Below, piece by piece: positions 1 to 11,176 of a DNA stretch of 64,000 bases. The notes below the pieces were generated by a model. That model did no database searches. It was not told the DNA's origin and saw only the letters and a list, made by a program, of their open reading frames with translations. Each line of letters opens with the position of its first letter. Positions within the stretch are counted from its first letter, which is position 1. Source of the stretch: Corylus avellana (lineage: Eukaryota > Streptophyta > Magnoliopsida > Fagales > Betulaceae); assembly GCF_901000735.1 (NCBI RefSeq), contig NC_081541.1:41261021-41325020 (forward strand), read 5' to 3'. Position numbers and translations under genes: made by a program.

Positions 1-142
1 TGCGCAGTTGCTTGGGGACCTTGTAGATACACCATTCTGCCAACTCCGAGTCCGAAGGGTCTTGTGGAATGTCGTTCGCACGGTCTCGTGGAATGTCAAT
101 CACCACCGCGGCAAGTTGCGCACTACAGGGGATGTTTTCCAT
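1..142 (-). CDS. DUF247 protein, N-terminal end, cut by window edge
   Basis: The minus strand reads from an ATG at 142-140 to the window edge without a stop (47 codons). It contains the family N-terminal signature: a V-I-D-I-P segment, an acidic linker, then E-W-C-I-Y-K-V-P-K-Q-L-R, matching the complete paralogue at 13947-15451 (C-C-I-Y-K-V-P-K-K-L-R). A splice acceptor (CCTAG) ends at 160, so exon 2 starts at 159. A matching 5' exon with a donor lies at 901-1000. DUF247 proteins are plant-specific, usually about 400-500 aa, with a C-terminal membrane segment. Their biochemical activity is unknown, although grass members act in self-incompatibility. The rest of the gene lies outside the window, so its integrity cannot be judged. 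The start at 142 is the first in-frame ATG after the acceptor. Confidence 0.85.
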   Translation of the reverse strand, partial: MENIPCSAQLAAVVIDIPRDRANDIPQDPSDSELAEWCIYKVPKQLR

Positions 143-159
143 CCCACAAGTTTCTTTTC

Positions 160-900
160 CTAGGGACAATCATTGGCAATATAATAATCATTATATTATA
201 TTGATTATTAGAAACAATATAATATAATAATCATTGGCATGCAGTATAATAATCATTATATTGATTATTATATATCCAACCCACAAGTTTAAGGTTTTAT
301 TTACTATAAATACATGCATGTTATAAAGACAATGATAGAATATTAGAAACAATTAATATTGCATATTATTTTCAATCCCTTTTGCCTCAAGTAGTCCTTG
401 ACAAAATATTGACTGGAGAAGAGTTACAATTCTATTGTGTTTGTTTTTGTGAATCCACGACCCCATTCTGCATTAGCAACTCTATCACGAGGATAACACA
501 GAAGTAAACACATGACACTAGGTGGGATGTATGATAGGAAATCTCTTACAATGGCATGAAACACTTCAAAGAAAACAAAAATTTTCTCTACATCAACCAA
601 GTATATACTGATAATATTCATCTCTTTTTTATTATTTTTTATTTTTTGTAAGTAGATAATATTCATCTCTTAAGTCTTATCAATCTTATTATAATTTTGT
701 TATTATTTTATGAATATATTGAAATAATAAATGAAAATTTATATTATTTCTTGTGAACTGTGAATAGTTGAATTTATTTAATTATTTTTTTAACAATACA
801 ACCTATAATAACTGTATTAACAAACTCAACTGGAATATTAAAACACTTCGAAAACTTTAAGAAAGAAGTATATAATAAAATAAAACTTGAAAGTAAGAAC
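160..900 (-). other. Intron 1 of the left-edge DUF247 gene
   Basis: This AT-rich stretch lies between the donor (GCAG|GTTCTTAC, minus strand, junction 901/900) and the acceptor (CCCTAG|GAAAAG, junction 160/159). It contains several TAATAATCATTATA-like palindromes between 175 and 270 and no coding signal. The borders are inferred from four paralogous copies of the same donor and acceptor in this window. Confidence 0.6.
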
Positions 901-1000
901 CTGCAAATTTCGCTTGCAAGAAATACTTGTATTGCTTGAGAGCACTAAATTCTTCCTCTTTATTAGTTGCCAACACTCGTGGGTTTCTACTGATAATGCA
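901..1000 (-). other. 5' exon (untranslated) of the left-edge DUF247 gene
   Basis: The sequence ending in GCTTGCAAGCG-AAATTTGCAG, followed by a GT donor, closely matches stretches upstream of the DUF247 copies at 15421, 30557 and 63251. The only ATG downstream of the TATA box opens a four-codon frame, so the exon is probably 5' UTR. The upstream limit is estimated as about 30 bp from the TATA box. Confidence 0.55.
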
Positions 1001-1022
1001 TCCACTCTTCTTCTTCTACTTG

Positions 1023-1030
1023 TATTTATA
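1023..1030 (-). promoter_or_regulatory. TATA box of the left-edge DUF247 gene
   Basis: TATAAATA on the minus strand, in the context AGTACTATAAATAC. It is shared exactly with the box at 30697-30704 ahead of another DUF247 5' exon. Confidence 0.6.
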
Positions 1031-2265
1031 GTACTCATGGTTGGTCTCCGTCAATATCAAGCCTCTTTATTATATATCTCTCTTCTAGTGATAAAAACAC
1101 ATGGAAAAAAAAAATGTAAAATAAGTTCTTATGATTCTGTTAAGTTACAATTAACTTTATGCTATATAAAAACTGGCTAGAAATTTCATGCAGTAAGCAA
1201 AAAATACATATTTCTTACAAATTGATTTGTAGGAAATTTCTCATAAATCAGTCTCTAATTAAAAGTGACGTTATATTGCGACATAGATCTCTGCACCTAA
1301 CTTTGGTTTTAAATTTTAATGAAAACCATTAGACTAATATGTTAGCACCAATTATTTTGCGCTAAGTGTCATTTTTAATAAAAAAAATATATATACATAA
1401 AAATAAAAAAAAATAAAAAAGGAGTTTGAGTTTAGGTCTCACTTCTTTTTCTTAATAGAAGATTTGTCTGAGTTTAAGTTCATAGTCATTGTGAGTTTAC
1501 TTGTGAGTATCGAGTCTCATATTAAGAAAGTATAAAGAAAAAAAGTAATTAATATACCCAAGTGAACCCAAACCCATTAGATTAGGCTTTTGGACTAAAA
1601 TGGTGTTCAAATATATATATTAATGTACTATTGATAAAAACTTTCAAACCGTTCATCACCTCAACACATTGTAGCATCTTAAAGTCTTTTTTTATTCTTT
1701 TCTCTCCACTCTCTCTTTCCTTTGTTGGTAAAAAGAGTACTTATTTCCGTTAATTATTCAAAAGACATTCCTCGTACACTTTTTAATTATCATCTCTCTT
1801 TAATTCCTTTGTTGGAGTTACTTAATTATTTTTTTAAAATTCTTTTCTTTAGGTTGTTGGCAATGAATAACTTTTTCTTCTTCTCGATTCTTATCTTTCT
1901 TCCAAAGCATTTCCACGAAATTAAACATTATTCCTTTCTTTCTTATTTGATTTACCATTTTTTTTCTCCTCCATACCAATCACCTTTAGTGTGGGTTTGC
2001 TCTTGCCCTAAAGGAGTTCATTTTCTTTTGAGTTGTTTTATTGGGTGTGTCCTCTAAGCATTATCAGAAAAAATAATCACTACTGCTAAAAATGCTCTAA
2101 GAACACCGACATATTAAGAAGATGAGGAGTAGCGGACATAAAATTGGTGATTTATAAAGATTGTCATGAATACAAATTTTCAAATTGCTTAGTTAGTAGG
2201 TAAAATTGAACTTTATAATGAATTTTAGGAAACTTCAAATTGACTAATCATTTCAGAGTGATAAC
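1031..2265. other. AT-rich intergenic stretch, no gene seen
   Basis: This is the upstream side of the left-edge DUF247 gene. Open frames here are AT-rich and unsupported. The sequence CACTACTGCTAAAAATGC near 2078 resembles a CACTA transposon end, but no matching partner or target duplication was found. Confidence 0.4.
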
Positions 2266-2412
2266 ACAGATTATAGAGACCACGTGCTTTGCTTGAGATG
2301 GAGATGAAGAAGGTTGAGTTTCCTTCTAGAGTTGCCTCCTTGTGTGGGGAGGCAGCCAAAGATTTGGAGGGATTCTCGATCGCCAACATACATAGAAGGA
2401 TTCACTAAAAAA
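2266..2412 (+). repeat. Copy of the CACGTG-containing upstream repeat
   Basis: It has a GAGACCACGTG start, then GAGATGGAGATGA, TTGTGTGGGGA, GATTTGGAGGGATTCTCG and CAACATACAT. These match the repeats at about 8230, 17545, 18469, 20724, 21737, 21933, 39225, 41158 and 46591. All ten copies have the same orientation. Confidence 0.6.
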
Positions 2413-2439
2413 AAATCCAAACTTTGTGATGTGTCAACA

Positions 2440-3701
2440 GTTTGAGTTTTCGAAAACGTCACCAAAAGGTGACATTTTTTTTTGGGTAAAACAACACCTC
2501 TCTAAGGGGTGTCGTTTGAACAGTTACACATCACTAATTAATTAGTGACGTGTGATGTTTCGCTGTTCACACACCACTAATTAGTGATGTGCACACATTC
2601 AACACGTCACTAATTAGTGACATGTCACATGTCATTAATTTTTAAATTTGTTTTTTTTGGCCTTTTTTTCTTTAATCATTCTTCTTTCTCCCTTTTCTCA
2701 CGTACGCCTCCACTGCTGCCGCTCTTATTTTCTCACCTCCCATCTCTCAGCTCATCAAGACCCTCAAATATCCGATACCCTCAAATTTCAGCAATCTCTT
2801 GCTCTTGAATCCTCTCACCCACTCTCCAAACTTCTCTCACATCAGCTAATCCAATCTCTCTCATCAATGATCCTATCACCGCCCGATTCGCTTCAACGTT
2901 TCTGCAATCAAATGCTTGTTTTCTTTTGTTACAAGAAACATTTTTTTTGTTTTTTGATTTGACTTGATTTCGTTTATCCTATCATTCTGTGTGTTTTTGC
3001 AATCGTTGAAGGAGCTTGTTTTTCCGCAGCATGAAATTTAGTTTTTGTTTTTTCTTTTCTTTTTTTTTTTTGTTTTTTTTCTTTTTTTTTTGTGTAGTTG
3101 TTGAAGGCTGAGAAGGTGCGAAGGAGAGAAAAAGAGAGAGATTCGTGGTTAATGTTGAAGGTTGACAAGGTGAGAAAGAGTGGGGAGGGGTTTTGGGGAC
3201 TGTGATGTCTTTTGGGCGAGAGGAGGACAGGCAATGGAATTTTGGTGAATTTGCAGAAAGTGAATTCCATTGTGCGTGACATTGGCGATCCCTGCCTCTC
3301 TCAATCTCCCATATATAGCTGTAAGACTCGATCTATTCAACCATATTTTTCTGATTTGGGTTTCTGATCATTTCGGCTCGAACAATAATGAATAATCGAC
3401 TCCTATTGTGGTGATTTCTGATTTGGGTTTTTACTTTTTTTGGTTGCTCGTTTTGCAGGCTTGTCAACGAAGATGTGTACGGACTCAACCATTGCAGAGG
3501 CCGGGCTCTTGGGTCCTCTGAGAAAAAATAAAAAAATTTATTTTTTTTATAACTTTTTTTTCTAAGGGTAGTAAACAGTAAAAATGTCATTACTCCCCTT
3601 TCTTGTCTACCAAACTTTTTTCATTTTAAAAAACGTTACTATAGCACCTCACTAATAGGTTTTGGCCCAAAAAGTCACAAAATCTACATATTTTTATAGT
3701 G
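2440..3701. mobile_element. Probable non-autonomous CACTA-like element or remnant
   Basis: Between 2460 and 2640 there are repeated short palindromes built on CACTAATTAGTG with GTGACGTGT flanks, like the subterminal repeats of CACTA elements. At 3691-3701 the sequence TTTTTATAGTG would be a right end (reverse complement CACTATAAAAA). The interior is T/C-rich with no transposase frame. A convincing left end and a 3-bp target duplication were not found, so the class assignment is tentative. Confidence 0.35.
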
Positions 3702-3801
3702 ATTTTTCCTCTTTAATCATTATATTTATTTCAAAATGTCAAAAAGTGCAACTGAAAAAAAAAAAATTAAATAATATATATAGTCACTTAGTTTTTTAAA
3801 T

Positions 3802-3960
3802 GAGTAATGATAGGCTTACAAACAAATTTTATAAAAAAAAAATTTATAATATGATTGAAAATGAAAAAAACTCAACTTTTGAGAAACATTGTGCCACATC
3901 ATGTTGATTTTTTTTGTTTTTTTTTTTCTTCTGTATAATTTATTTGTAAGCTTAACTTTT
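3802..3960. mobile_element. Small MITE-like inverted repeat
   Basis: The left arm contains AGGCTTACAAACAAATT. The right arm read in reverse contains AAGCTTACAAATAAATT. The AT-rich spacer has no frame. Exact ends and target duplication are not resolved. Confidence 0.45.
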
Positions 3961-5783
3961 TTCTTTTAAAGGAATGATTATGGGTAGGTATCAGTTCTAA
4001 CGGTAACAGTAGAGGTATTTTCGAAATATTAACCTCAATTGTCAGTTAAATTGGATAATTCACTAAATTCATTTTGATAAGAATAAATTTTAAAATTTTC
4101 GGTTAAAATCGTTCAGTTAATTGGCTAACTTGGGTTTTTTTTTTTTTTAATTGGGACAATACTATTTTTAAATGGGCCAAAATTTGGTTGTTTTGAACTT
4201 TTAGAGGGCCTTTTTTTTTAATAAAAAAAAAAAAAAAAAAAAAAAACTAAAACAAGAGTTTAATCTTGAACATACAAAACAATAAAATCTTTTTTTTAGG
4301 CCAAATCGGTTATTTTTTTAGCCCAAATGGTTTTCTTAAGGCTAAAGAAGTATTTATTGGACATGTTTATAAGCACCCTTAACATATTCATTATCTTAGA
4401 TTATTACAAATTGTCACTAATATAGATAAAATTAAATTAGAACTGATTCATATTGCTAGGATGCTGCCCTACCATACTTTGGCGGTTAAGTCGTTTTAGA
4501 TTTGGTTACTGATGTCGATAAAAATTTTTTATTTCGATTACCGTTCGAGTTAGTAGACAGTCGATGGCGGTTTCGGTGACGTCGGCAGTAATAAGATATT
4601 TTGCCCACCCTTAAGAATGGTGCTTTTACAATGTTACATGTGATCACCTAGTGTGCCGAGAATTTTAACCACAATAAAGGTCTTACTTTTAAATGCATCA
4701 AGTGACCCCCACTTCACATGCATTTGAGTTTACGATCCCATGAGATTTATAATTGTTATAAGTAGTTGTAAGGTTCTTTTTTTTTTTTTCTTTTTTTTGA
4801 CGGAGAACTTGTCCAATTTTGGTTTATTTTGTGTACTTATATATCCCTGTCACGCAAACTCTAGACCCGTGCAAAGGGTTTCAAATATTTATTTTGTTAG
4901 TGTTATAAAAGTACACGAAATGCCTATGCTTGCACTCAATCGTGCCATTTTGTTGGCTTGTGTTTGGGAAAGACAACCTATGAGAGATAGTACGAATCGA
5001 ATAAAAATATTTGTCTCTCTGCTTCATCATGCCTTTGTCTACATTTACTGATGAAATTAATGGTAAAATTATTGATACGTACAGGAGCAGATCCTATATA
5101 TTGGTCTTATAGATGAGGATGAATCTCAGAAATATATAGGATTACCAACATGGGATATTAGTTTAATTATTTGATGTATTTAGCTTAACGATATTGGTTG
5201 AAATCAGTGTCTCAGTTTTTTAACATCTTTATAATTTGTTTCTATATCTTGGTGTTTGATGTTTTCTACTGCGTCACTTGGTAGATTAGTACCACTCCAA
5301 TTGAGAACGTATCATGCATGGGCGAGATTGAAAGAAAAAAAAAAAAATGATCACTATGGAAGAAAAGCCAAATGGGTCTCGATTTTTCTTAATGATAACT
5401 TGGCATGATCTTTATTGAAATATGTGGTGCGACGCTCAATTCAAAGCGTCCCTGTGGTTATTTAGAAAGCAAATAAATACCAGCCGGCAGCCGTTTCTTT
5501 ATTTATTTCTTTCCTTTATTTGTTTCATTTGTAAATGCTTGACGGCTGGTAGTCATAACTCATGCATATGTAAGAATGTCATACAATGTTTTTGGTTAAG
5601 AAGAAAAACCAAAACTGTCTCTCAAATATTTTCTATGATGCATCATTAATACCAACAGGAAATGGAAGGAAACTTTGTTCTGTTCTTTGGTTGAATCAAA
5701 ATGTCTGCAACCCCGTCACCAAAAATAAAGCAGAAGAAAAATCGCTGAGGAAAACTCTTTGCTTTTCAGAATTTTAACAATAT
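3961..5783. other. AT-rich intergenic stretch, no gene seen
   Basis: It contains poly(A)/poly(T) runs (for example around 4220-4245) and short unsupported frames. No domain, splice pattern or repeat shared with other parts of the window was recognised. Confidence 0.4.
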
Positions 5784-5792
5784 ATTAATTAT

Positions 5793-6510
5793 GGAAAAAA
5801 TATAAAAAAGCCTCTTAAACTACCAGTCACTTGCAATATAGCCCTCCAATGTTCAAAAGGTATTAAAGTAGCCTCTCAAACTACCAAAATGTATCAAAAA
5901 GATCACTTATTTTTAATATTCATATAATACCCATATTCTTTTAACAAATAAAATAATAAAATAATTGTAAAAAAAAAAACCCAAACAAATTTTTTTTTTA
6001 AAAAAAAAAAACCAATGGGGGAATAAATATAAAAAAAATATTTTTTAGAATAAATAAATAATTAGTCACTGTAGTTGGCCTAAAGTACAAATTGTTTCAT
6101 GTCGTATTAAAGTAAAATCAATTTGGTAGCCTTGATGGCCAATTTTAGTACTTTTTTATTTTTTGGAATATCTCAAGAACCGTACCTTTGATTTTACTTT
6201 AATACGACATGAAGCAATTTATAATTTAAGCCAACTACAATAACTAATTATTCCAAAAAAAACATTTCTTTTTGTTTTTATTCGCCCATTGGTTTTTTTT
6301 AAAAAAAAAAAAAAAATTGTTTAGTTTTTTTTTACAATTATTTTATTATTTTATTTGTTACTAGAATAGGGGTATTATAGGAATATAAAAAATAAGTAGT
6401 CTTTTTGGTACATTTTAGTAGTTTGAAAGGGCTATTTTAGTACCTTTTGAACATTGGAGAGCTATATTGTAAATGACTCGTAATTTGAGGAGCTGTTTTA
6501 TATTTTTCCC
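5793..6510. mobile_element. Long-terminal-inverted-repeat element with 9-bp target duplication
   Basis: The two halves are reverse complements over roughly 330 bp each. The left arm starts GGAAAAAATATAAAA and the right arm read in reverse starts GGGAAAAATATAAAA. Inner arms carry matching ATGTCGTATTAAAGTAAAA and its complement. The identical 9-mer ATTAATTAT flanks both sides (5784-5792 and 6511-6519). Long arms plus a 9-bp duplication are typical of Mutator-like fold-back elements. There is no transposase frame, so it is non-autonomous. Confidence 0.8.
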
Positions 6511-6639
6511 ATTAATTATTCTCTTTGGGGTTGCGTATACTCTCAGCCAACTGCTGCACACCAAAGACTTTTTCAAGTTGAGTGCGATTGAGCGCAGTAC
6601 AGAGACATTTTCTGCACGTGAATTTTTTCAGTTGTAAAC

Positions 6640-6890
6640 TTCTTCTAGTTAGTTTATTTTCTGTTACTTGTAGAGTTGAAGTTAGTTTGTATAGTTGAAG
6701 ATAGTTGAGATTGAAGTTAGTTTGTTAGCTCTTGTTATGTATATAAAGAGGTTTAATTCCTCATTTTGTTTGTAAGGTTGATTATTCAAGTAATGAGAAA
6801 TTTCCTGTTTCTCTTTTCACTCAACAATTTTCCTTTGCACCTCATCTTGTTGATTGCACGCTTGACATATATCGTATGGTGCAATCTATT
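6640..6890 (+). mobile_element. Probable Copia-type LTR fragment or solo LTR
   Basis: It shows TTAGTT/GTTAGTTTG repeats, a TATA-like TATGTATATAAAGAGG, then TAATTCCTCATTTTG, TTATTCAAGTAATGAGAAA and a CTCAACA stretch. This order is typical of small Ty1/Copia LTRs. No internal domain or primer-binding site follows, and I could not fix a target duplication, so ends are approximate. Confidence 0.45.
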
Positions 6891-7445
6891 AGCTTTTCAC
6901 CGTACGAATTAAATGGGGAGTGAAATTTTAGAGAGCTATGAAATAATTAAAGTTTACAAGTAGCTAGTAAGCGGACCATACTCTCCTAGAGTCTAAAAGT
7001 CTAAACATAGATGCAGTTGCATTTAACGGTTTAGAGTACTTCTTTGCAATCAGATCAGCGCGCAGCTTGGTCCCCAACTTCAATTTTGTAGAACCATTTC
7101 TCTCTTGGAAATTAAATTTAGTTCAACAAGGTGAGGTCCCAACCTTCAAGAGAGGTAAACCGGCCCTATGCCACAATCTCGTTCCTTCCATGTATCAAGG
7201 TTGATTATCTTGTGTTTAGTTTCTATTTAAGGTTTATTAATTTCGTAGTTGGGTGTGAGGGTTTGATGTTAGAGAGTTTTAAGGAGATTTTTAGAGAGTT
7301 TTTGGAGTAAATGTTGAAGAGCCAGAACAAAAGATACAATTCTTAGCTTCTCTCACACGAGAGAGAAAAAGAAAAAACCTCTATTTAGAAAGGGGAGACC
7401 AACCCATTCTCAGATACCATATTGCTTTAAAGATACAATTCTAAT

Positions 7446-7586
7446 AAAACTCTCACATTTTATCCATCAAAATCCTAGGTGGCAAAGTGCCATTCGCCAT
7501 CAACTTGGACCATGTGTCCTTTTACATCAACTTGGCAAATGACACTTTGCCACTAGAATTTTAATGGGCAAAATGTGAAGATTTTA
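7446..7586. mobile_element. Small inverted-repeat (MITE-like) element
   Basis: Two arms of about 60 bp are near-perfect complements. The left arm carries CACATTTTATCCATCAAAAT and GGTGGCAAAGTGCCATTCGCC. The right arm read in reverse carries CACATTTTGCCCATTAAAAT and GTGGCAAAGTGTCATTTGCC. Only about 20 bp separate them, so the element would fold into a hairpin. Confidence 0.65.
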
Positions 7587-8229
7587 TCAGACTCAGGCAG
7601 TGGATGTGTGGATAAAATCTGACACATCCATAAAATCATCCAATAGATCCTCAAACAAGCCAACGGATCCTTGTCCTTCGGCAGATTTTATCCACTGCCT
7701 GCCCAAGCCGTCTTGAAATCTCCACTCAAACACATCTCAGTTGCCAAACATTTCTTTACTAAGTTTTTATGCCATATATGACGGACCCACCAAAAGCATA
7801 TCAACACCGAGCACTCAAACACATCCCTGAGAAAAAATGCATAAGATATATAAATTCAACAATTCAAGCAAGTACAAGTCATTTAAAAACAAATTACAGC
7901 TCATAAATTGAACTAGCAACCCCAAAAGAGGTTTTTGGTCAGTCCCTTTAGCTTGATCAAACCTTTCCCATAAACAATTATATGTTCTGAAATTACTGAA
8001 GCTTCGTTTTCTTTTGATAAGGAACTATATTAAAAATACTACTTAAAAATATGGAGTAGCATTTCACTTTTATTATAAAGACTTATCATTCATTTATTTC
8101 TTTTTTAAATCTATCGTTACACATGTAAGATTAAAAATATTAAAAAATATATAAATAGAGATTAATGAAATACAGATAAAAGATGAAAAAAATAGCATTT
8201 TGGAATTGAATTATTTATCTTTATTTCTA
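7587..8229. other. Intergenic stretch with the AT-rich leader of the upstream repeat
   Basis: From about 8020 the sequence (ACTACTTAAAAATA, TTTATTATAAAGACTTATC, AATATATAAATAGAGATTAATG) matches the leader preceding the CACGTG repeat at 20520, 39040, 40950 and 46370. No gene was seen. Confidence 0.5.
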
Positions 8230-8480
8230 TTATGAGACCACGTACGTGATTTGCCTGATGTGGAGATTTCTAGATAGGATCCTCCTTGTGTGGGGAATGG
8301 GGATCGAGACAGCTGGAGATTTGGAGGGATTCTCGTCAACATACACATAAGGATTTTTCCATTCAAGAAGTCAAAAAGTGAACCTGGAAATTTATTTCAA
8401 CGTGGATCATGCATTGACCCAACGTGGGCAACGGGTGACCCACGGCTTGGTTACCAACTTACCTACGCCTCTTGTGAGTT
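8230..8480 (+). repeat. Copy of the CACGTG-type upstream repeat
   Basis: GAGACCACGTACGTGATTTGCC, then GGATCGAGACAGCTGGAGATTTGG and ATTCTCGTCAACAT, as in the other copies. The extra ACGT disrupts the G-box into two overlapping ACGT cores. A GTGACCCACGGC tail from about 8430 also occurs at 36040 and 45310. Confidence 0.6.
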
Positions 8481-8699
8481 GTGAGATCCATGTATCCGTA
8501 AAAAAAAAATTGAGAGTATTTTGGTAATTTTAAAGGTATTTGTTAGGATTTAAAAGAAAATCATATATGAGGAATGATATTACAAAAAATTGAAAGTTCG
8601 ATGTCAAAAATTGAGAATTTTTAAAATTTGAGTATACTTTTAAAACGTGTAAAAGTTCAGCGAGTTTTGTAAAGTTTGCTTTTTAAAATAATATATGTA

Positions 8700-8930
8700 A
8701 AGTCCTCAAGGGGTAACTCAATCGGCTCTACACCACGGTTCATGAAGCAGAGATAATTAGGTAAAATCTATCCATTCTCAATCAACATCCAAAAATAGAG
8801 AGGAGCCTCCTTGTGTGGGGAAAATAGAAATATAGGATTCTTTAGCTACCATCAAGAGTGGTGGTTTAATGATCTAAAAAAAATTTCAAGTGATTAGGAC
8901 ATGTACTAGGGTGTGAGTTCGATTCTCCAC
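8700..8930 (+). mobile_element. Degenerate tRNA-derived SINE-like sequences
   Basis: The segment at 8701-8765 begins GTCCTCAAGGGGTAACTCAATCGGC, matching the head of the SINE at 59683-59794 (A-box-like TARCTCAATCGG). A second stretch near 8905-8920 has a B-box-like GAGTTCGATTCTC. Both are degraded. A relative of the first part is at 22236. Confidence 0.45.
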
Positions 8931-10559
8931 AATAAAGAATCTCTACTTATACCTCATTAGTATTTGCCTCTTATGCAGTCACTTAAGACCACCAATTAAT
9001 ATGGTTGAGTGCAAACTTTACAACACGACTTTCTCCATTGTCAAAGGAACAAGGAACCCTTTCATATATAAGGTCTAGAAAAGTGATACAATTACCAAAT
9101 CTTTTTCTCCAAAATTCATTGGTTTCACACAAAATTAAAATGTGAAATGAAGACTTTGGTCTCCAATATTTATTGCCATTGTCCCACACAAAACTAAAAT
9201 GTGAAATGGGGTTGAACCCTTGAGGTCTTCGGCAAGACATAGAAAATTAGGAATATATACTTTGTATTGACTGGTTGAAATAGTGAGCCCAATTCAATTG
9301 TTTTTCTTTTTTCTTCTTTCTTTTTTCTCATAAAAATGACAGTGTTAAAGCCAAACAAATTTTAGTAAGATTAATGCTATAAGAGAAATACTATATTATA
9401 TTTTTATTTCACAATTATCTTACAATATGATGTGTCAGTCCTAGCTAAATTTTGGAGTTTTTTTAAACAAGAATTGATCAAGGCTCGGTTGCGACATTTA
9501 AATGATTGTGACTTGACAATCAGCTTGTCCATTGGATGTTGAGTTTTCATCTTATTAATTCCGACCAACCCTTATGCAATTTAATTGACTGATAGAAGAT
9601 TTTGGTCATTAGAGTTTTAGGAAAAGTATATATACTTCTCTCAAACTACTATTTCATTGTCAATATCTCTCATACTATAAATTGCGTCATTGTTTCTCCT
9701 AAACTACTAAAACAATGTCAATGAAGTGTATGTACTTTTGCAAATTCCATTAAATTCTACGTTACTAAATCTGTAATCCTTGAAGAAAAGAAAAAAGATA
9801 TTTTGATACTTTTGATACATTTCCGTTAAGATTTAACATTAAAAAAATAAAATAGAAAAAGGAATGCGGTAGAATGTCATGGTATGGGGATGCTTGGCAG
9901 GCAGACCTAGATAGGCCTTGACATAGTGGAAGAAACATAGGGGAATGGACTAAAGGGTGGTTTGGGTTCGCGAGTTCAAAAAATGAGATTTTAAAAATAG
10001 CAATTTTAAAATGTATAATTTGAAAAAGTTAGTTTTAAAAGCTCAACTAAGTGTTTGGAAAAATTACAGTTTTGCCTTTAAAATCACAATTTATCTTTTT
10101 TTTAAAAAAAAATTGTGCATTTTCAAAAAAAATCTACTTGCGTGCGATTTGAAAATACCAATTTTCTATGTTTTTAAAATCGCAATTTTTTATAAACATA
10201 ATCCCAAACGATATATTTTTTGCGATTTGATTTAAAATCTTACTTTTTGTCTATGAAATCGCAATGTCAAATGCAACAATAAGTAGTAGTAATACTAGAG
10301 TAACTATTAAAAGAACACAAGCGAAGCCCATACGAAGAAAGAACAACAATCAGAGGGGTTGGGATTCGCGGAACCACCATTTGGCTTAGGGGGGGAACCC
10401 CCAACTATAGGGTGGTCCGCAAATTTTTTATTTTTTATTTTTGAAAATAGAAATTTAAAAATTAATTTTTTCCTCCCAAAGAATATTTTTATTTTATTTT
10501 TTAATTTTTCCCCAAATTAAAAGTTATAGTTCCTCCCTGGTTTGGAACTTGGAAACATC

Positions 10560-10790
10560 AAGAAGTTGTCGCAAATCCTAGATTACCCGGCTGTCATCAC
10601 ATGAATTTCTTCCCCGCCCTGTTGCTCCATTTTTCAATGATTCTGCAGGAAATGGTTCCCGGACCGTTTTGCAACTTTGTCATAAAGTGTGTCACCGAGC
10701 TCCCAACATGATTAACGGAGGGTACATCATGAGTCGTGGAGTTTAAGCGTTGCTATGAGCCTTCGAGATGATTAATTTGATGTGACGAAA
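10560..10790 (-). pseudogene. DUF247 C-terminal relic (left copy)
   Basis: The minus strand carries a short stretch (around AACATGTTGGGAGCTCGG and CTTTATGACAAAGTTG) shared with the 3' part of the pseudogene at 24500-25229. There it follows recognisable DUF247 sequence and reads roughly G-S-S-V-T-L-Y-D-K-V-G-K. The resemblance to the family segment G-S-x-x-x-V-x-T-L-I-N-x-L-G is weak. It is clearly non-functional if it derives from DUF247. Confidence 0.35.
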
Positions 10791-10798
10791 TGCGTTAG

Positions 10799-10849
10799 NN
10801 NNNNNNNNNNNNNNNNNNNNNNNNNNNNNNNNNNNNNNNNNNNNNNNNN
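10799..10849. other. Sized assembly gap (51 N)
   Basis: The equivalent position in the second copy (12889 to about 13009) holds about 120 bp, so the gap size is underestimated. Confidence 0.9.
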
Positions 10850-11076
10850 AAAAAAAAAATTGAACTCCACAAATGCTAAAACACAACGACTTCCCACTTT
10901 TTTTTTCTTTTTTTTCTTTTTTTAAAATTTTTTTTTTTTTTTATTGTTGAAATACCATATTAATTAACCTGCTTACAAAGTTTGGAATTACAAGCTATTA
11001 AGACGAGGAGGATTACAAAGTTGAGATGTCATGCATACATTGCAACTAACAACGAAGCGCTCCAACAACTACTAAA

Positions 11077-11176
11077 NNNNNNNNNNNNNNNNNNNNNNNN
11101 NNNNNNNNNNNNNNNNNNNNNNNNNNNNNNNNNNNNNNNNNNNNNNNNNNNNNNNNNNNNNNNNNNNNNNNNNNNN
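11077..11176. other. Assembly gap of unknown size (100 N)
   Basis: Sequence to the left ends in CAACTACTAAA, which recurs uninterrupted at about 13214-13224. Sequence to the right starts TTTCTCCAAAATTC, as at 9104. Confidence 0.95.

Larger units (their letters stand above)
9104..11076. repeat. Left copy of a 2-kb block duplicated across an N gap
   Basis: The block matches 11177-13224 almost base for base, with a few substitutions and a 15-bp indel near 9932/12002. A more distant relative lies at 22980-24600. It ends exactly at a 100-N gap, and the second copy begins right after it. It contains a DUF247 C-terminal relic (10560-10790) and a 3'-UTR-like piece (10850-11076). It could be a haplotype duplicate from assembly. 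Confidence 0.75.

Noticed and set aside
838..1038. Open frame beginning M-S-T-I-N-T-S-R-R-R-R over the 5' exon
   Set aside because: It starts on the TATA box itself and reads through the splice donor. The similar frame at 30605-30829 arises from the same non-coding promoter and exon sequence.
2078..3701. Complete CACTA element with ends at 2078 and 3701
   Set aside because: The proposed ends do not match each other beyond CACTA and the 3-bp flanks differ (AAT versus ATT).
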